From the NCBI GenBank assembly GCA_045643145.1, contig JAZUKG010000143.1, forward strand, positions 1 through 60,799: a DNA stretch of 60,799 nt, given 5' to 3'. The notes under the pieces were generated by a model. It was not told the origin of the DNA. It was given only the letters and a program-made list of their open reading frames with translations, and made no database searches. The DNA comes from SVFI01 sp045643145. GTDB taxonomy: Bacteria > Bacillota > Clostridia > Lachnospirales > Lachnospiraceae. A program made the translations under genes and the position numbers. Position 1 is the stretch's first letter; each line of letters starts with the position of its first letter. This document shows positions 16,439 to 25,110 of the stretch, one piece after another.

Positions 16439-16933
16439 ATGAACATTTCAATAGGAGCATATCAACCATATAGTTATCAACCTTATTCTGTATCCAATGC
16501 AGATAGTGCTGACGCGCCCTCTACGATAAAAAATCCGGGTGAGTCACAGGAGAAGAAGGTAGGACGCAAATCCTCTCCTGCAGACTGTCAGACCTGCAAG
16601 GAACGTAAATATCAGGACGGATCGGATGAAATGGTTTCTTTTAAATCCGCATCCCACATTTCTCCTGAAGCAGCCGGCACTGCAGTCAGAGCACACGAAC
16701 AGGAACATGTTTCCAATGCCTACAAAAAAGCCGGACAAAAGAACGGTCAGGTATTGCAGGCCAGTGTAAAAATTAACACAGCCATCTGCCCGGAATGCGG
16801 AAGAAGCTATGTTTGTGGTGGACAGACTACCACCAAGATTAAATATTCGGATGAAAAAAATCCGTATCAGAAGAATCAAAAGGGATATGATGCAGCCGGT
16901 GTAGCCGGAGCCAATTTAGATTTGGCAATCTAA
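16439..16933 (+). CDS. SprA-related putative zinc metallopeptidase
   Basis: 164 residues. The core AVRAHEQEHVSNA contains HExxH (H110-H114), the zincin motif. A cysteine pair DCQTCKERKYQDGSDEMVSF lies N-terminal to it and a second pair CPECGRSYVCGG C-terminal, so the protein probably binds a structural zinc as well. This pattern matches what I know of the SprA-related family of putative metalloproteases. No signal peptide is visible and the N-terminus is Tyr/Gln/Ser-rich. Activity and substrate are unknown. An AGGAGG site lies just upstream. Confidence 0.72.
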   Translation: MNISIGAYQPYSYQPYSVSNADSADAPSTIKNPGESQEKKVGRKSSPADCQTCKERKYQDGSDEMVSFKSASHISPEAAGTAVRAHEQEHVSNAYKKAGQKNGQVLQASVKINTAICPECGRSYVCGGQTTTKIKYSDEKNPYQKNQKGYDAAGVAGANLDLAI

Positions 16934-16956
16934 TCCCATAAACCATGGAGCATTTC

Positions 16957-17661
16957 ATGAAAACTATAAAAATATCAAATTTAAAAGCGACTGCCAGAGA
17001 ACAACTTCTCGGAAAGTACAAAACTGTTATTTTGGCTTATCTGATTATGGAGCTGATTCTTTCCGGTTGTCTGAGTCTGGTAGAAGGTCAGTTAAATCTG
17101 AAAGCAACTACTGCTTACCTTCTTTACTATGCGGTATATCTCATTGTGGTATTATTTACCGGCGTATTTATGGCAGGTCAAAGTCGAATGTATTTGCACA
17201 TCAGTCGCAATCAGGAATATTCTGTAAAGGATTTGGGATATTGTTTCCAAAACCTGGCCGATAAAAGTCTTTTATTGCAGCTTTTCATTTTATTAAAAGC
17301 TCTGGTATATGCCCTGCCGCTTATATGCAGTACATTCCTGTTTATCACATATCGAAATCAGGCATTACTGCCGTTTATGGCTGCAGCCCTCGTGTTATTC
17401 GGTATCGGAGCTCTCCTGACTGACATTCGTTATTCACAGGTATTTTTCCTCATCAATGACAACGAAGAGTTATCCGTAAAACAATGTATGACCGAAAGCA
17501 ATCAGATGATGAAAGGATACAAACTGAAATATTTGTTTTTCGTCCTGAGCTTCATCGGAATGGGAATCTTATCACTCCTGTCATTCGGACTGGCTAATTT
17601 ATGGATTTATCCATACTTTATGGCAGCCAGAACAGAGTTTTATTTAAACCTTACAAATTAA
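16957..17661 (+). CDS. DUF975 family membrane protein
   Basis: About 234 residues with an N-terminal soluble segment ISNLKATAREQLLGKY and about five to six transmembrane helices, ending with WIYPYFMAARTEFYLNL. The opening and closing motifs are those of DUF975 proteins, whose function is unknown. I use the ATG at 16957 rather than 16945 because GGAG lies 6 nt upstream of the former. It begins 23 nt after the metallopeptidase stop and ends at a bidirectional terminator. Confidence 0.82.
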   Translation: MKTIKISNLKATAREQLLGKYKTVILAYLIMELILSGCLSLVEGQLNLKATTAYLLYYAVYLIVVLFTGVFMAGQSRMYLHISRNQEYSVKDLGYCFQNLADKSLLLQLFILLKALVYALPLICSTFLFITYRNQALLPFMAAALVLFGIGALLTDIRYSQVFFLINDNEELSVKQCMTESNQMMKGYKLKYLFFVLSFIGMGILSLLSFGLANLWIYPYFMAARTEFYLNLTN

Positions 17662-17673
17662 AATGAAGCATAA

Positions 17674-17707
17674 AAAAGCATCAAACAATTCCATGTTTGA
17701 TGCTTTT
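17674..17707. terminator. bidirectional intrinsic terminator between convergent genes
   Basis: 14-bp perfect stem (17674-17687 with 17694-17707) flanked by T-rich tracts on the plus side and TTTTTT on the minus side. It separates DUF975 (plus) from the DUF2225 gene (minus). Confidence 0.92.
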
Positions 17708-17724
17708 CTTTTTCTATTCTGCAT

Positions 17725-18573
17725 TTATTCACTTTTATTCATATTTTCTCGGATCAGATTCTTTAGCTCCAGGCATTTATCCTTGATTCTAGGCGGTGTG
17801 GTTCTATTGGTTAACAGTACCCCAAGCATCTTTAATGCCAGTTCATACTGTTTGGCATACATTGCCAGAGCACACAGCAAGTAATCAATCGTCATCTCAT
17901 CCATTCCGCACATAGGGAAGGTTTCTGTTTCCCTCGCAGCCATAAATCCTTCAAAAGCATTTTCCAAATATTCCTGTTCCTGCTTTTGGCAGACAGTCTG
18001 TTTAAACAAAGCACTCTGATCGGTTAGTTCCATGCTTTGAGCCATTCCTCGCAGAACCCAGGCGCTTTTCAAACAGACAAATGCTTTTTCACTCGCTTTT
18101 GCCTTTTTTACAAAGGTGTTTGCCAGTGTCAGTTTATATCTGTCCATCGCCTGCTCATAGGAATAAATCATTCCTTCTTCATATTCCTTTGGTTTGTAGC
18201 TGGCACAAATATGAGTCTGAATCATTTTCTTTTGAATCGGAGTTACCGTCTGAAAATATCTGGCAAGCGCAGCATAACCGCAGGACGGACATACTACTGC
18301 GTCATATTTGTGAATATCGATTTTGTCATAAACAGTTCTCAAATCCACATCCGTAGAAAGCAGTTTTGCTTTTCCTGTTTTCATAGTACTCGATTTAATC
18401 TGAGCATTACAAATCGGACAGGTATATGACTTTTCAAACAAAAAGTAATCCTCTGTAATCGGCTTTCGTTCCTGTACTTTTTCAGGCTCTAAAAGTTCAC
18501 TGCTGTCTGTATATAATTCTGCTTCTTCTAGTCGGTCCAAACCGAACATATGTAATCCGGAAAATAATCCCAT
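17725..18573 (-). CDS. DUF2225 family zinc-ribbon protein
   Basis: 282 residues. The N-terminal half has two CxxC pairs, SYTCPICNAQ (about 51-54) and VVCPSCGYAA (about 95-98), separated by a hydrophilic stretch, which form a likely zinc ribbon. The remainder is helical and TPR-like (YEEGMIYSYEQAMDRYKLTLAN). This is the layout of DUF2225. Function is unknown. It lies 21 nt after the glnS stop, suggesting co-transcription, and ends at the bidirectional terminator. Confidence 0.82.
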   Translation of the reverse strand: MGLFSGLHMFGLDRLEEAELYTDSSELLEPEKVQERKPITEDYFLFEKSYTCPICNAQIKSSTMKTGKAKLLSTDVDLRTVYDKIDIHKYDAVVCPSCGYAALARYFQTVTPIQKKMIQTHICASYKPKEYEEGMIYSYEQAMDRYKLTLANTFVKKAKASEKAFVCLKSAWVLRGMAQSMELTDQSALFKQTVCQKQEQEYLENAFEGFMAARETETFPMCGMDEMTIDYLLCALAMYAKQYELALKMLGVLLTNRTTPPRIKDKCLELKNLIRENMNKSE

Positions 18574-18594
18574 ATCTGCTCCTCACATCAGCAA

Positions 18595-20295
18595 TTAAGC
18601 TTTTGGAAGTTTAAATGAACTCTTCAATGATACGATACGGTTAAATACCAGCGCATCTTCCTTGGAATCTTTATAGTCTACACAGAAGAATCCGTTTCTT
18701 ACAAACTGGAAGCTGTCAAAGGCTTTTGCATCCTTTGCTGCCGGTTCAATATAACAATCCTTGAGAATTGTCATAGAATTTGGATTCAGATTAAGACTTC
18801 CGTCTTCTTCGTTGTATACGCCTTTTTCTTCATCAATCAGATTTTCATATAATCTGGCTTCAATCTTGACTGCTTCCTTGGCAGGTACCCAATGAATTGT
18901 ACCTTTTACTTTTCTTTCACTAAAGCCCGAACCGGCTTTGGTAGCAGGATCATAAGTACAATGAACTACTGTTACATTGCCGTTTTCATCTTTTTCAAAA
19001 CCTGTACAGGTAACAAAATATGCATGCATAAGACGAACTTCATTTCCGGGGAATAAACGGAAATATTTCTTTGGCGGTTCTTCCATGAAGTCATCTCTTT
19101 CAATATAAAGTTCCTTTGAGAATGGAACCATATGGCTTCCAAGCTCAGGATTTTCCATATTGTTTGCCGCTTCTAACATTTCTACCTGGTCTTCCGGATA
19201 GTTGTCAATAACGAGCTTAATCGGATCCAGAACTGCCATCATACGCGCCTTTTTAAGCTTTAAGTCTTCTCTCAGGCAGTATTCCAGCATTGCCATTTCT
19301 GCAGAAGAATTTGCCTTGGAAACACCACAGAGTTCTACGAACTTACGAATCGATTCCGGTGTATATCCTCTTCTTCTGAGCGCTGCAATCGATACAAGTC
19401 TAGGATCATCCCATCCGTCAACAATCTTTTCTTCTACTAATTTTTTGATGTATCTCTTTCCTGTAACTACATTGGTAAGATACATTTTTGCAAACTCGAT
19501 CTGTCTTGGTGGCTTTGGATATTCAAGCTCTGTTACAACCCAGTTATACAGCGGTCTGTGATCTTCAAATTCCAAAGTACAAATAGAATGAGTAATACCT
19601 TCAATTGCATCCTCAATCGGATGTGCAAAGTCATACATAGGATAGATACACCATTTATCCTTTGTATTGTGATGAGTCATATGAGCCACACGATAGATAA
19701 TCGGGTCTCTCATGTTGATATTCGGAGATGCCATATCAATCTTGGCACGAAGTACCTTCTCGCCATCCTGATACATTCCGTTTTTCATATTTTCAAAAAG
19801 TTCCAGGTTTTCTTCAATGCTTCTGTCGCTGTAAGGATCCTTTTTACCAGGCTCTGTCAGGGTACCACGATATTCTCTGATTTCCTGTGCATTCAAATCA
19901 GAAACATAGGCTTTTCCCTTTTTGATTAACTTAACAGCTGCTTCGTACATCTGATCAAAATAATCAGATGCAAAGAAGAGACGATCTTCCCAATCAGCAC
20001 CGAGCCATGCGATATCCGCTTTGATAGATTCTACGAATTCGATTTTTTCCTTGGTTGGATTGGTATCATCAAAACGCATATTGAACTTACCACCATACTG
20101 CTTTGCAAGTCCGTAGTTTAAGATAATACTTTTTGCATGACCGATATGTAAATATCCGTTTGGCTCCGGTGGGAATCTGGTATGAACAGTATCATACACT
20201 CCCTCAGCCAAATCCTTGTCAATTTCCATTTCGATAAAGTTTCTTGAAACAACTTCTTTTGTTTCATTCACTTCATTTAACTCTTTGTTTTCCAT
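18595..20295 (-). CDS. glnS: glutaminyl-tRNA synthetase
   Basis: Class I synthetase, 566 residues, charging tRNA-Gln with glutamine. Motifs: PPEPNGYLHIGHAKS (HIGH, about residues 42-56), DDTNPTKE, HPIEDAIEGITHSICTLEF and the anticodon-binding beta barrel with MVPFSKELYIERDDF. The KMSKS position reads VVTGKRYIKKLVEEK instead of the usual MSKRKL, a divergence noted in findings. A full GlnRS next to gatCAB means that glutaminylation is probably direct in this organism. It follows the GGDEF/EAL gene by 18 nt. Confidence 0.95.
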   Translation of the reverse strand: MENKELNEVNETKEVVSRNFIEMEIDKDLAEGVYDTVHTRFPPEPNGYLHIGHAKSIILNYGLAKQYGGKFNMRFDDTNPTKEKIEFVESIKADIAWLGADWEDRLFFASDYFDQMYEAAVKLIKKGKAYVSDLNAQEIREYRGTLTEPGKKDPYSDRSIEENLELFENMKNGMYQDGEKVLRAKIDMASPNINMRDPIIYRVAHMTHHNTKDKWCIYPMYDFAHPIEDAIEGITHSICTLEFEDHRPLYNWVVTELEYPKPPRQIEFAKMYLTNVVTGKRYIKKLVEEKIVDGWDDPRLVSIAALRRRGYTPESIRKFVELCGVSKANSSAEMAMLEYCLREDLKLKKARMMAVLDPIKLVIDNYPEDQVEMLEAANNMENPELGSHMVPFSKELYIERDDFMEEPPKKYFRLFPGNEVRLMHAYFVTCTGFEKDENGNVTVVHCTYDPATKAGSGFSERKVKGTIHWVPAKEAVKIEARLYENLIDEEKGVYNEEDGSLNLNPNSMTILKDCYIEPAAKDAKAFDSFQFVRNGFFCVDYKDSKEDALVFNRIVSLKSSFKLPKA

Positions 20296-20313
20296 AGCTT
20301 TTATAAAACCTTT

Positions 20314-22953
20314 CTATTTCAAATATTTTTCTTCAAATTGATTTCTTGGCATTGGTCTGTCAAAGAAATATCCCTGTACGAGTGAGGTGTTCATTCCCTC
20401 CAGAATCTTAACCTGTTCCTGCGTTTCTACACCCTCCATACAAATATTTACTCCGATGGCATCTGCCAATTCTACAACCATTCGAATAAAGGATCTGGAA
20501 TAATTATCCTCTGCCAAATCCGCAACAAAGGTTTGATCAACCTTGATTACATCCAATGGTATCTCTCGAATATGATTCAAAGAAGAATATCCGGTTCCGA
20601 AATCATCCAGAGCAATACGCACTCCAAGACTTCGAATACCATTTAATATAATCTTCATTCTTTCCATATCATTGATTGCCAGGCTTTCGGTCACCTCCAG
20701 TGTCAGATTACACGGAGTAATACCGGTTTCCTCTAAAGTATCCTTAACGATATCTTCTATATCTGTCTGTAACAACTGAACTACCGATAAATTGACATTG
20801 ACCTTGTATTCCGGATGTCCGTGGTCATTCCAGTACTTACATGCCTTGCAGGCTTCCTTCATGACATGATTACCAATCGGATTGATAAGTCCCAGATATT
20901 CGGCGAGCGGAATAAAATCAGATGGCGGAATAAAACCAAAAGCGGTTGAATTCCATCGTACCAACGCTTCTGCACCAAAGCATGGTTGACCATCTCGTTG
21001 AATATCAATAATCGGCTGATAATATACTTCAAATTCGCGATAATTATTATTCGCGGTTGCATTACGCATATTCTTTTCCATGTCGAGACGTTTGTTGGAT
21101 GAAGAACTGATACCATCTGAATATCTGGCAACTCGGTTCTTTCCGGTCTTTTTAGCCTCATACATGGCAATATCTGCTTTTTTAATCAAATCCTGTACAT
21201 TGTCACCATTTTCAGGGAATTCGCAAATACCCATACTCATGGTACAGTAATAATCTGCATCCTTTAAAAACCATGGTTTAGAAAAGATTGCTTTGATTTG
21301 TTCAATAATATCTTCAAATGCATGGTAGCTCTCCGGAGGAATGATAATAACAAACTCATCACCACCCATACGGTAGCAGCTGTTTTCAATACCCTCAATA
21401 CGCTGGACACTATGCGAAATGGATTTTAATAATACATCTCCGTACTGGTGACCCAGTCCGTCATTGATATGTTTAAAATCATCCAAATCCAAATACAAAA
21501 GTCCACCCTTGAGGTTCTCTCTTTTTACCTTTTCGATTTGAAGTGCCAAATCTCTTTCACAGCACATACGATTGTAAAGACCTGTTAAAAAGTCTGTATA
21601 TGCCTGCTGCTCAATCTTCTTTTGATACAGCTTTTTATCTGTAATATCGTAAAGCGCATAAAAGGCTGCTTTTCTGCCGTCTACCCAATTAATATAGGTA
21701 TAGTGCATATCATACCAACGTTTACGACTTACCTGATTAAGTTCATAATACCCATCCTTGCTTCCGACAGGTCTGGCCTGTTCAAACAGCTCGTCTAACG
21801 TATTATGTTTTAATTCTATTTCAAAATTATGCTTCAGAAGTTCATTCATGAAAAGAGGTTGTCCTGATTCGACATCTCTGACATAAATACTGCTTCCGAC
21901 CATATTCATAATATCTTTTAAGGTTGCAAAAGAACTAGCCATAGAATGTCTGGCAATTCTTCTGTCCAAAAGAGTCTGTAAAATTTTTGTTGTGTCACTC
22001 AGGAACTTGATTTCCCCAACGTTCCACTCTCTCTGTCTGATGCATTCATATGCAGTCAGATACATAGAGGTTTCTCCGCGGATGATAATCGGAATAGAAA
22101 TAAGCGCAGTAATACTTTGCTGATCCATATATTCCCGAAGTTCTTTAGATACCAAAGTACTGGAAGATACTACCAGATTCTTATCCCCGGTAATCACAAT
22201 CGGTCTCTCAATATCATGCTTCTTTTGCAAAAACGGATATCGACTGTCTGTTGCTATATCTGCAATAAAATCAGCACGTTTTTTATCTCTGGATAACTGC
22301 ATCAGAGTTAATGCGTTGGTTTCTAAATATTCCTGTGCAATACAAAGTACCTGTGATGCAATTTGTTCAAACGGTTCGTTTCCAACCAGAAACTGGACGA
22401 TTTTGGTAAGACACTGTGATCTGCGAAGTGCCTGACCCATTTCTGCCTGCGAAAAACGATTTCTTCGATTTTCTGCCTCAGCCGCATATTTGGAATAGTC
22501 TGCCTGATACAACTGACTCATCCACATACGAAGTAAATCCAGTGTCTGATAAAAATCAGTTTCCCTGGTCACATGCTCAAATCCTGTAGCAAGGTTTGCA
22601 GCACTCGCACAATCCATCGGCTGTAAAACACAACAAGCAAGCCAGCACAATACCAGCCTGCCCGAAGATCTAATAGCTAATGCAGCCAACTTCACATTAT
22701 CATATTCTGTGTCTTCCACAATTTGTTCTTCCATCGGAGATTGTGAAATACGATCAAACAGATCAAAGAGTTTCTGTCTGCCGACCAATGAGAAAACTTT
22801 ATCCATTTCCTGTGCATCGCCGGATACTTCAGTAATTCGTTGACCGTTTGCATCTACACAGAATAAGGAAATGCCGGAAAGTTTGGCAAATCCATCCTGC
22901 ATATTTTGTAATTGCTTGTTGTCAATCAATTCTTGTAACATATCTTGCATCAC
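20314..22953 (-). CDS. PocR-like/GAF/PAS sensor with GGDEF and EAL domains
   Basis: 879-residue cyclic-di-GMP enzyme without membrane segments. N-terminus resembles a PocR ligand-binding domain (LQNMQDGFAKLSGISLFCVD, about 16-35), then a GAF-like region (about 195-340), a PAS-like segment (about 350-445), GGDEF (GGDEFVI near 528) and EAL (AEALVRW near 661, DDFGTGYSS, EGVET). Both catalytic signatures are intact, so it could make and break c-di-GMP; no RxxD inhibitory site is seen before GGDEF. It lies between guaB (63-nt gap) and glnS. Confidence 0.93.
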   Translation of the reverse strand: MMQDMLQELIDNKQLQNMQDGFAKLSGISLFCVDANGQRITEVSGDAQEMDKVFSLVGRQKLFDLFDRISQSPMEEQIVEDTEYDNVKLAALAIRSSGRLVLCWLACCVLQPMDCASAANLATGFEHVTRETDFYQTLDLLRMWMSQLYQADYSKYAAEAENRRNRFSQAEMGQALRRSQCLTKIVQFLVGNEPFEQIASQVLCIAQEYLETNALTLMQLSRDKKRADFIADIATDSRYPFLQKKHDIERPIVITGDKNLVVSSSTLVSKELREYMDQQSITALISIPIIIRGETSMYLTAYECIRQREWNVGEIKFLSDTTKILQTLLDRRIARHSMASSFATLKDIMNMVGSSIYVRDVESGQPLFMNELLKHNFEIELKHNTLDELFEQARPVGSKDGYYELNQVSRKRWYDMHYTYINWVDGRKAAFYALYDITDKKLYQKKIEQQAYTDFLTGLYNRMCCERDLALQIEKVKRENLKGGLLYLDLDDFKHINDGLGHQYGDVLLKSISHSVQRIEGIENSCYRMGGDEFVIIIPPESYHAFEDIIEQIKAIFSKPWFLKDADYYCTMSMGICEFPENGDNVQDLIKKADIAMYEAKKTGKNRVARYSDGISSSSNKRLDMEKNMRNATANNNYREFEVYYQPIIDIQRDGQPCFGAEALVRWNSTAFGFIPPSDFIPLAEYLGLINPIGNHVMKEACKACKYWNDHGHPEYKVNVNLSVVQLLQTDIEDIVKDTLEETGITPCNLTLEVTESLAINDMERMKIILNGIRSLGVRIALDDFGTGYSSLNHIREIPLDVIKVDQTFVADLAEDNYSRSFIRMVVELADAIGVNICMEGVETQEQVKILEGMNTSLVQGYFFDRPMPRNQFEEKYLK

Positions 22954-23015
22954 CCGTCTTTTTGTTTGTCTACTATGGTTTCCTTGTGATCACAAGAAGC
23001 GTGAATTACAACGCT

Positions 23016-24470
23016 TTATTGTTCAATACTATAGTTTGGAGCTTCCTTTGTAATATGAATATCATGCGGATGACTTTCTTTTAATGCTGCCGCACTGATC
23101 TTTACAAATTTGCTGTTTTCACGAAGCTCTTTTACAGTAGGTGTTCCGCAGTAACCCATACCTGAACGGATACCACCAACTAACTGGAATACAGTATCTT
23201 CTACTGTTCCCTTATATGCTACACGTCCTTCTACTCCTTCAGGAACTAACTTCTTTGCATCTGACTGGAAGTAACGGTCTTTACTACCGTTTTCCATAGC
23301 TGCGATAGAACCCATTCCACGATATACTTTGTATTTTCTTCCCTGGAATAATTCAAAGGTTCCCGGAGCTTCGTCACAACCTGCAAAGAGGCTACCCATC
23401 ATACAAACGCTTCCGCCTGCTGCCAAAGCCTTGGTCATATCTCCTGAATACTTGATACCACCATCAGCGATAATCGGAACACCGTATTCCTTGGCTACGG
23501 AATAAGCATCCATAATAGCTGTAATCTGTGGTACACCGATACCGGATACGATACGTGTTGTACAAATAGAACCAGGTCCGATACCAACCTTAACTGCATC
23601 TCCTCCTGCTTCAATTAAATCCTTTGTTCCCTGTGCAGTTGCTACATTACCTGCAATAACAGGAAGATCAGGATATGCTTCCTTGATCATACGAAGACAA
23701 CGAAGAACGTTTTCTGAATGACCATGAGCTGAGTCAAGAACGATAACGTCTACCTTGGCTTCTACTAAAGCTTTTACACGATCTAATACATTTGCAGTGA
23801 TACCAACACCGGCACCGCAAAGAAGACGTCCCTGAGCATCCTTTGCTGCTAAAGGATACTTGATTGTCTTTTCAATATCTTTAATAGTAATTAATCCCTT
23901 TAAGTTAAAGTCATCATCCACGATAGGAAGTTTTTCTTTTCTGGCCTGAGCCAAAATCTTCTTTGCATCTTCTAATGTAATACCTTCTTTTGCAGTAACA
24001 AGGTTTTCAGAAGTCATGGATTCTTTAATCTTTTTAGAAAAATCTGTCTCAAACTTGAGGTCACGGTTTGTAATAATACCTACAAGCTTTCTTCCTTCTG
24101 TAATCGGAACACCTGAAATACGGAACTTAGCCATTAACTCATCCGCATCTTTTAATGTATGTTCAGGAGACAATGAAAACGGATCTGTGATAACACCATT
24201 TTCTGAACGTTTTACCTTATCCACTTCTTCAGCCTGCTGTTCAATTGTCATATTTTTGTGAATAATACCGATACCACCCTGTCTAGCCATTGCAATAGCC
24301 ATACGATGTTCTGTAACAGTATCCATTCCTGCACTCATCATAGGAATGTTAAGTTTGATAGTCTTTGTAAGATTTGTACTTAAATCCACCTGATTTGGAA
24401 TAACCTGTGAATATCCAGGTACCAATAATACATCATCAAACGTAATTCCTTCTCCAATAATCTGAGCCAT
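23016..24470 (-). CDS. guaB: inosine-5'-monophosphate dehydrogenase
   Basis: Oxidises IMP to XMP with NAD+, committed step to GMP. The protein is 484 residues from the ATG at 24470, which has GGAGG 8 nt upstream; earlier in-frame Mets overlap that site. TIM barrel interrupted by two CBS domains (about residues 90-205: VITDPFSLSPEHTLKDADEL), catalytic loop GPGSICTTRIVSG with Cys, and the flap FQSDAKKLVPEGVEG. The C-terminal HPHDIHITKEAPNYS is typical. Confidence 0.97.
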   Translation of the reverse strand: MAQIIGEGITFDDVLLVPGYSQVIPNQVDLSTNLTKTIKLNIPMMSAGMDTVTEHRMAIAMARQGGIGIIHKNMTIEQQAEEVDKVKRSENGVITDPFSLSPEHTLKDADELMAKFRISGVPITEGRKLVGIITNRDLKFETDFSKKIKESMTSENLVTAKEGITLEDAKKILAQARKEKLPIVDDDFNLKGLITIKDIEKTIKYPLAAKDAQGRLLCGAGVGITANVLDRVKALVEAKVDVIVLDSAHGHSENVLRCLRMIKEAYPDLPVIAGNVATAQGTKDLIEAGGDAVKVGIGPGSICTTRIVSGIGVPQITAIMDAYSVAKEYGVPIIADGGIKYSGDMTKALAAGGSVCMMGSLFAGCDEAPGTFELFQGRKYKVYRGMGSIAAMENGSKDRYFQSDAKKLVPEGVEGRVAYKGTVEDTVFQLVGGIRSGMGYCGTPTVKELRENSKFVKISAAALKESHPHDIHITKEAPNYSIEQ

Positions 24471-24537
24471 CTTCATTTCCTCCATTTGTATTTTTTGAAA
24501 TATTTAAGCGAAAGTGTATCAAATGTAACTCTCGTTG

Positions 24538-25044
24538 TCAATCATGAAAAACCTTTCTGGGACAAACTTTTGAAATATGTGACAAAAGTTCCTCATTTAC
24601 CTCAATGGTAATCAGCTGTGTTTTACCATTATTCTGTAATACCATTGTGTATGCATTGGAATCCGGTGTCTTTGCCGAATAATCAACTTTTAATAAATCC
24701 TGTCTGTTTAAATAGCTTCCAAGTCTGCCGGATTTAGCCGGTGCCATAATTTCAAGATGATTTAAATCAAAGTCTGCAACTGTCTTGCGGCTGGTCTGAT
24801 TTTTAATCTTGTCTACGGACAATTCCTTGTTCAGACATAAGTATTCATATTCCACTGCTCCGTTGGAATGAGCAACATACGCAAAAGCAAATGCAATCAA
24901 GCCGATTAAAAAGAACCAAAAGCTGCCGGAAAGTAACATAAGGACCACCATCGCAGCAACAATCACACCAAAAATAATCTTGATGAGGTTTGCAATAGGT
25001 GATCCTTTTCTTTTAACTAATAATTCAACATAAGCTTCATTCAT
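24538..25044 (-). CDS. small membrane protein of unknown function
   Basis: 168 residues: short N-terminal cytosolic part (MNEAYVELLVKRKGSPIANL), two hydrophobic helices (about 20-62) and a hydrophilic C-terminal domain with VEYEYLCLNKELSVDKIKNQ and DFDLNHLEIMAPAKSGRLGSY. I recall a Lachnospiraceae family labelled DUF6106 with this look, but cannot confirm it. Located between gatB and guaB in the same orientation with gaps of 66 and 67 nt. Confidence 0.75.
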   Translation of the reverse strand: MNEAYVELLVKRKGSPIANLIKIIFGVIVAAMVVLMLLSGSFWFFLIGLIAFAFAYVAHSNGAVEYEYLCLNKELSVDKIKNQTSRKTVADFDLNHLEIMAPAKSGRLGSYLNRQDLLKVDYSAKTPDSNAYTMVLQNNGKTQLITIEVNEELLSHISKVCPRKVFHD

Positions 25045-25110
25045 GCCTTAAAAATCTCCAATCAATCATAGATAGAAATATACTACTATAATTTCATGTT
25101 TTTTTCAAGA

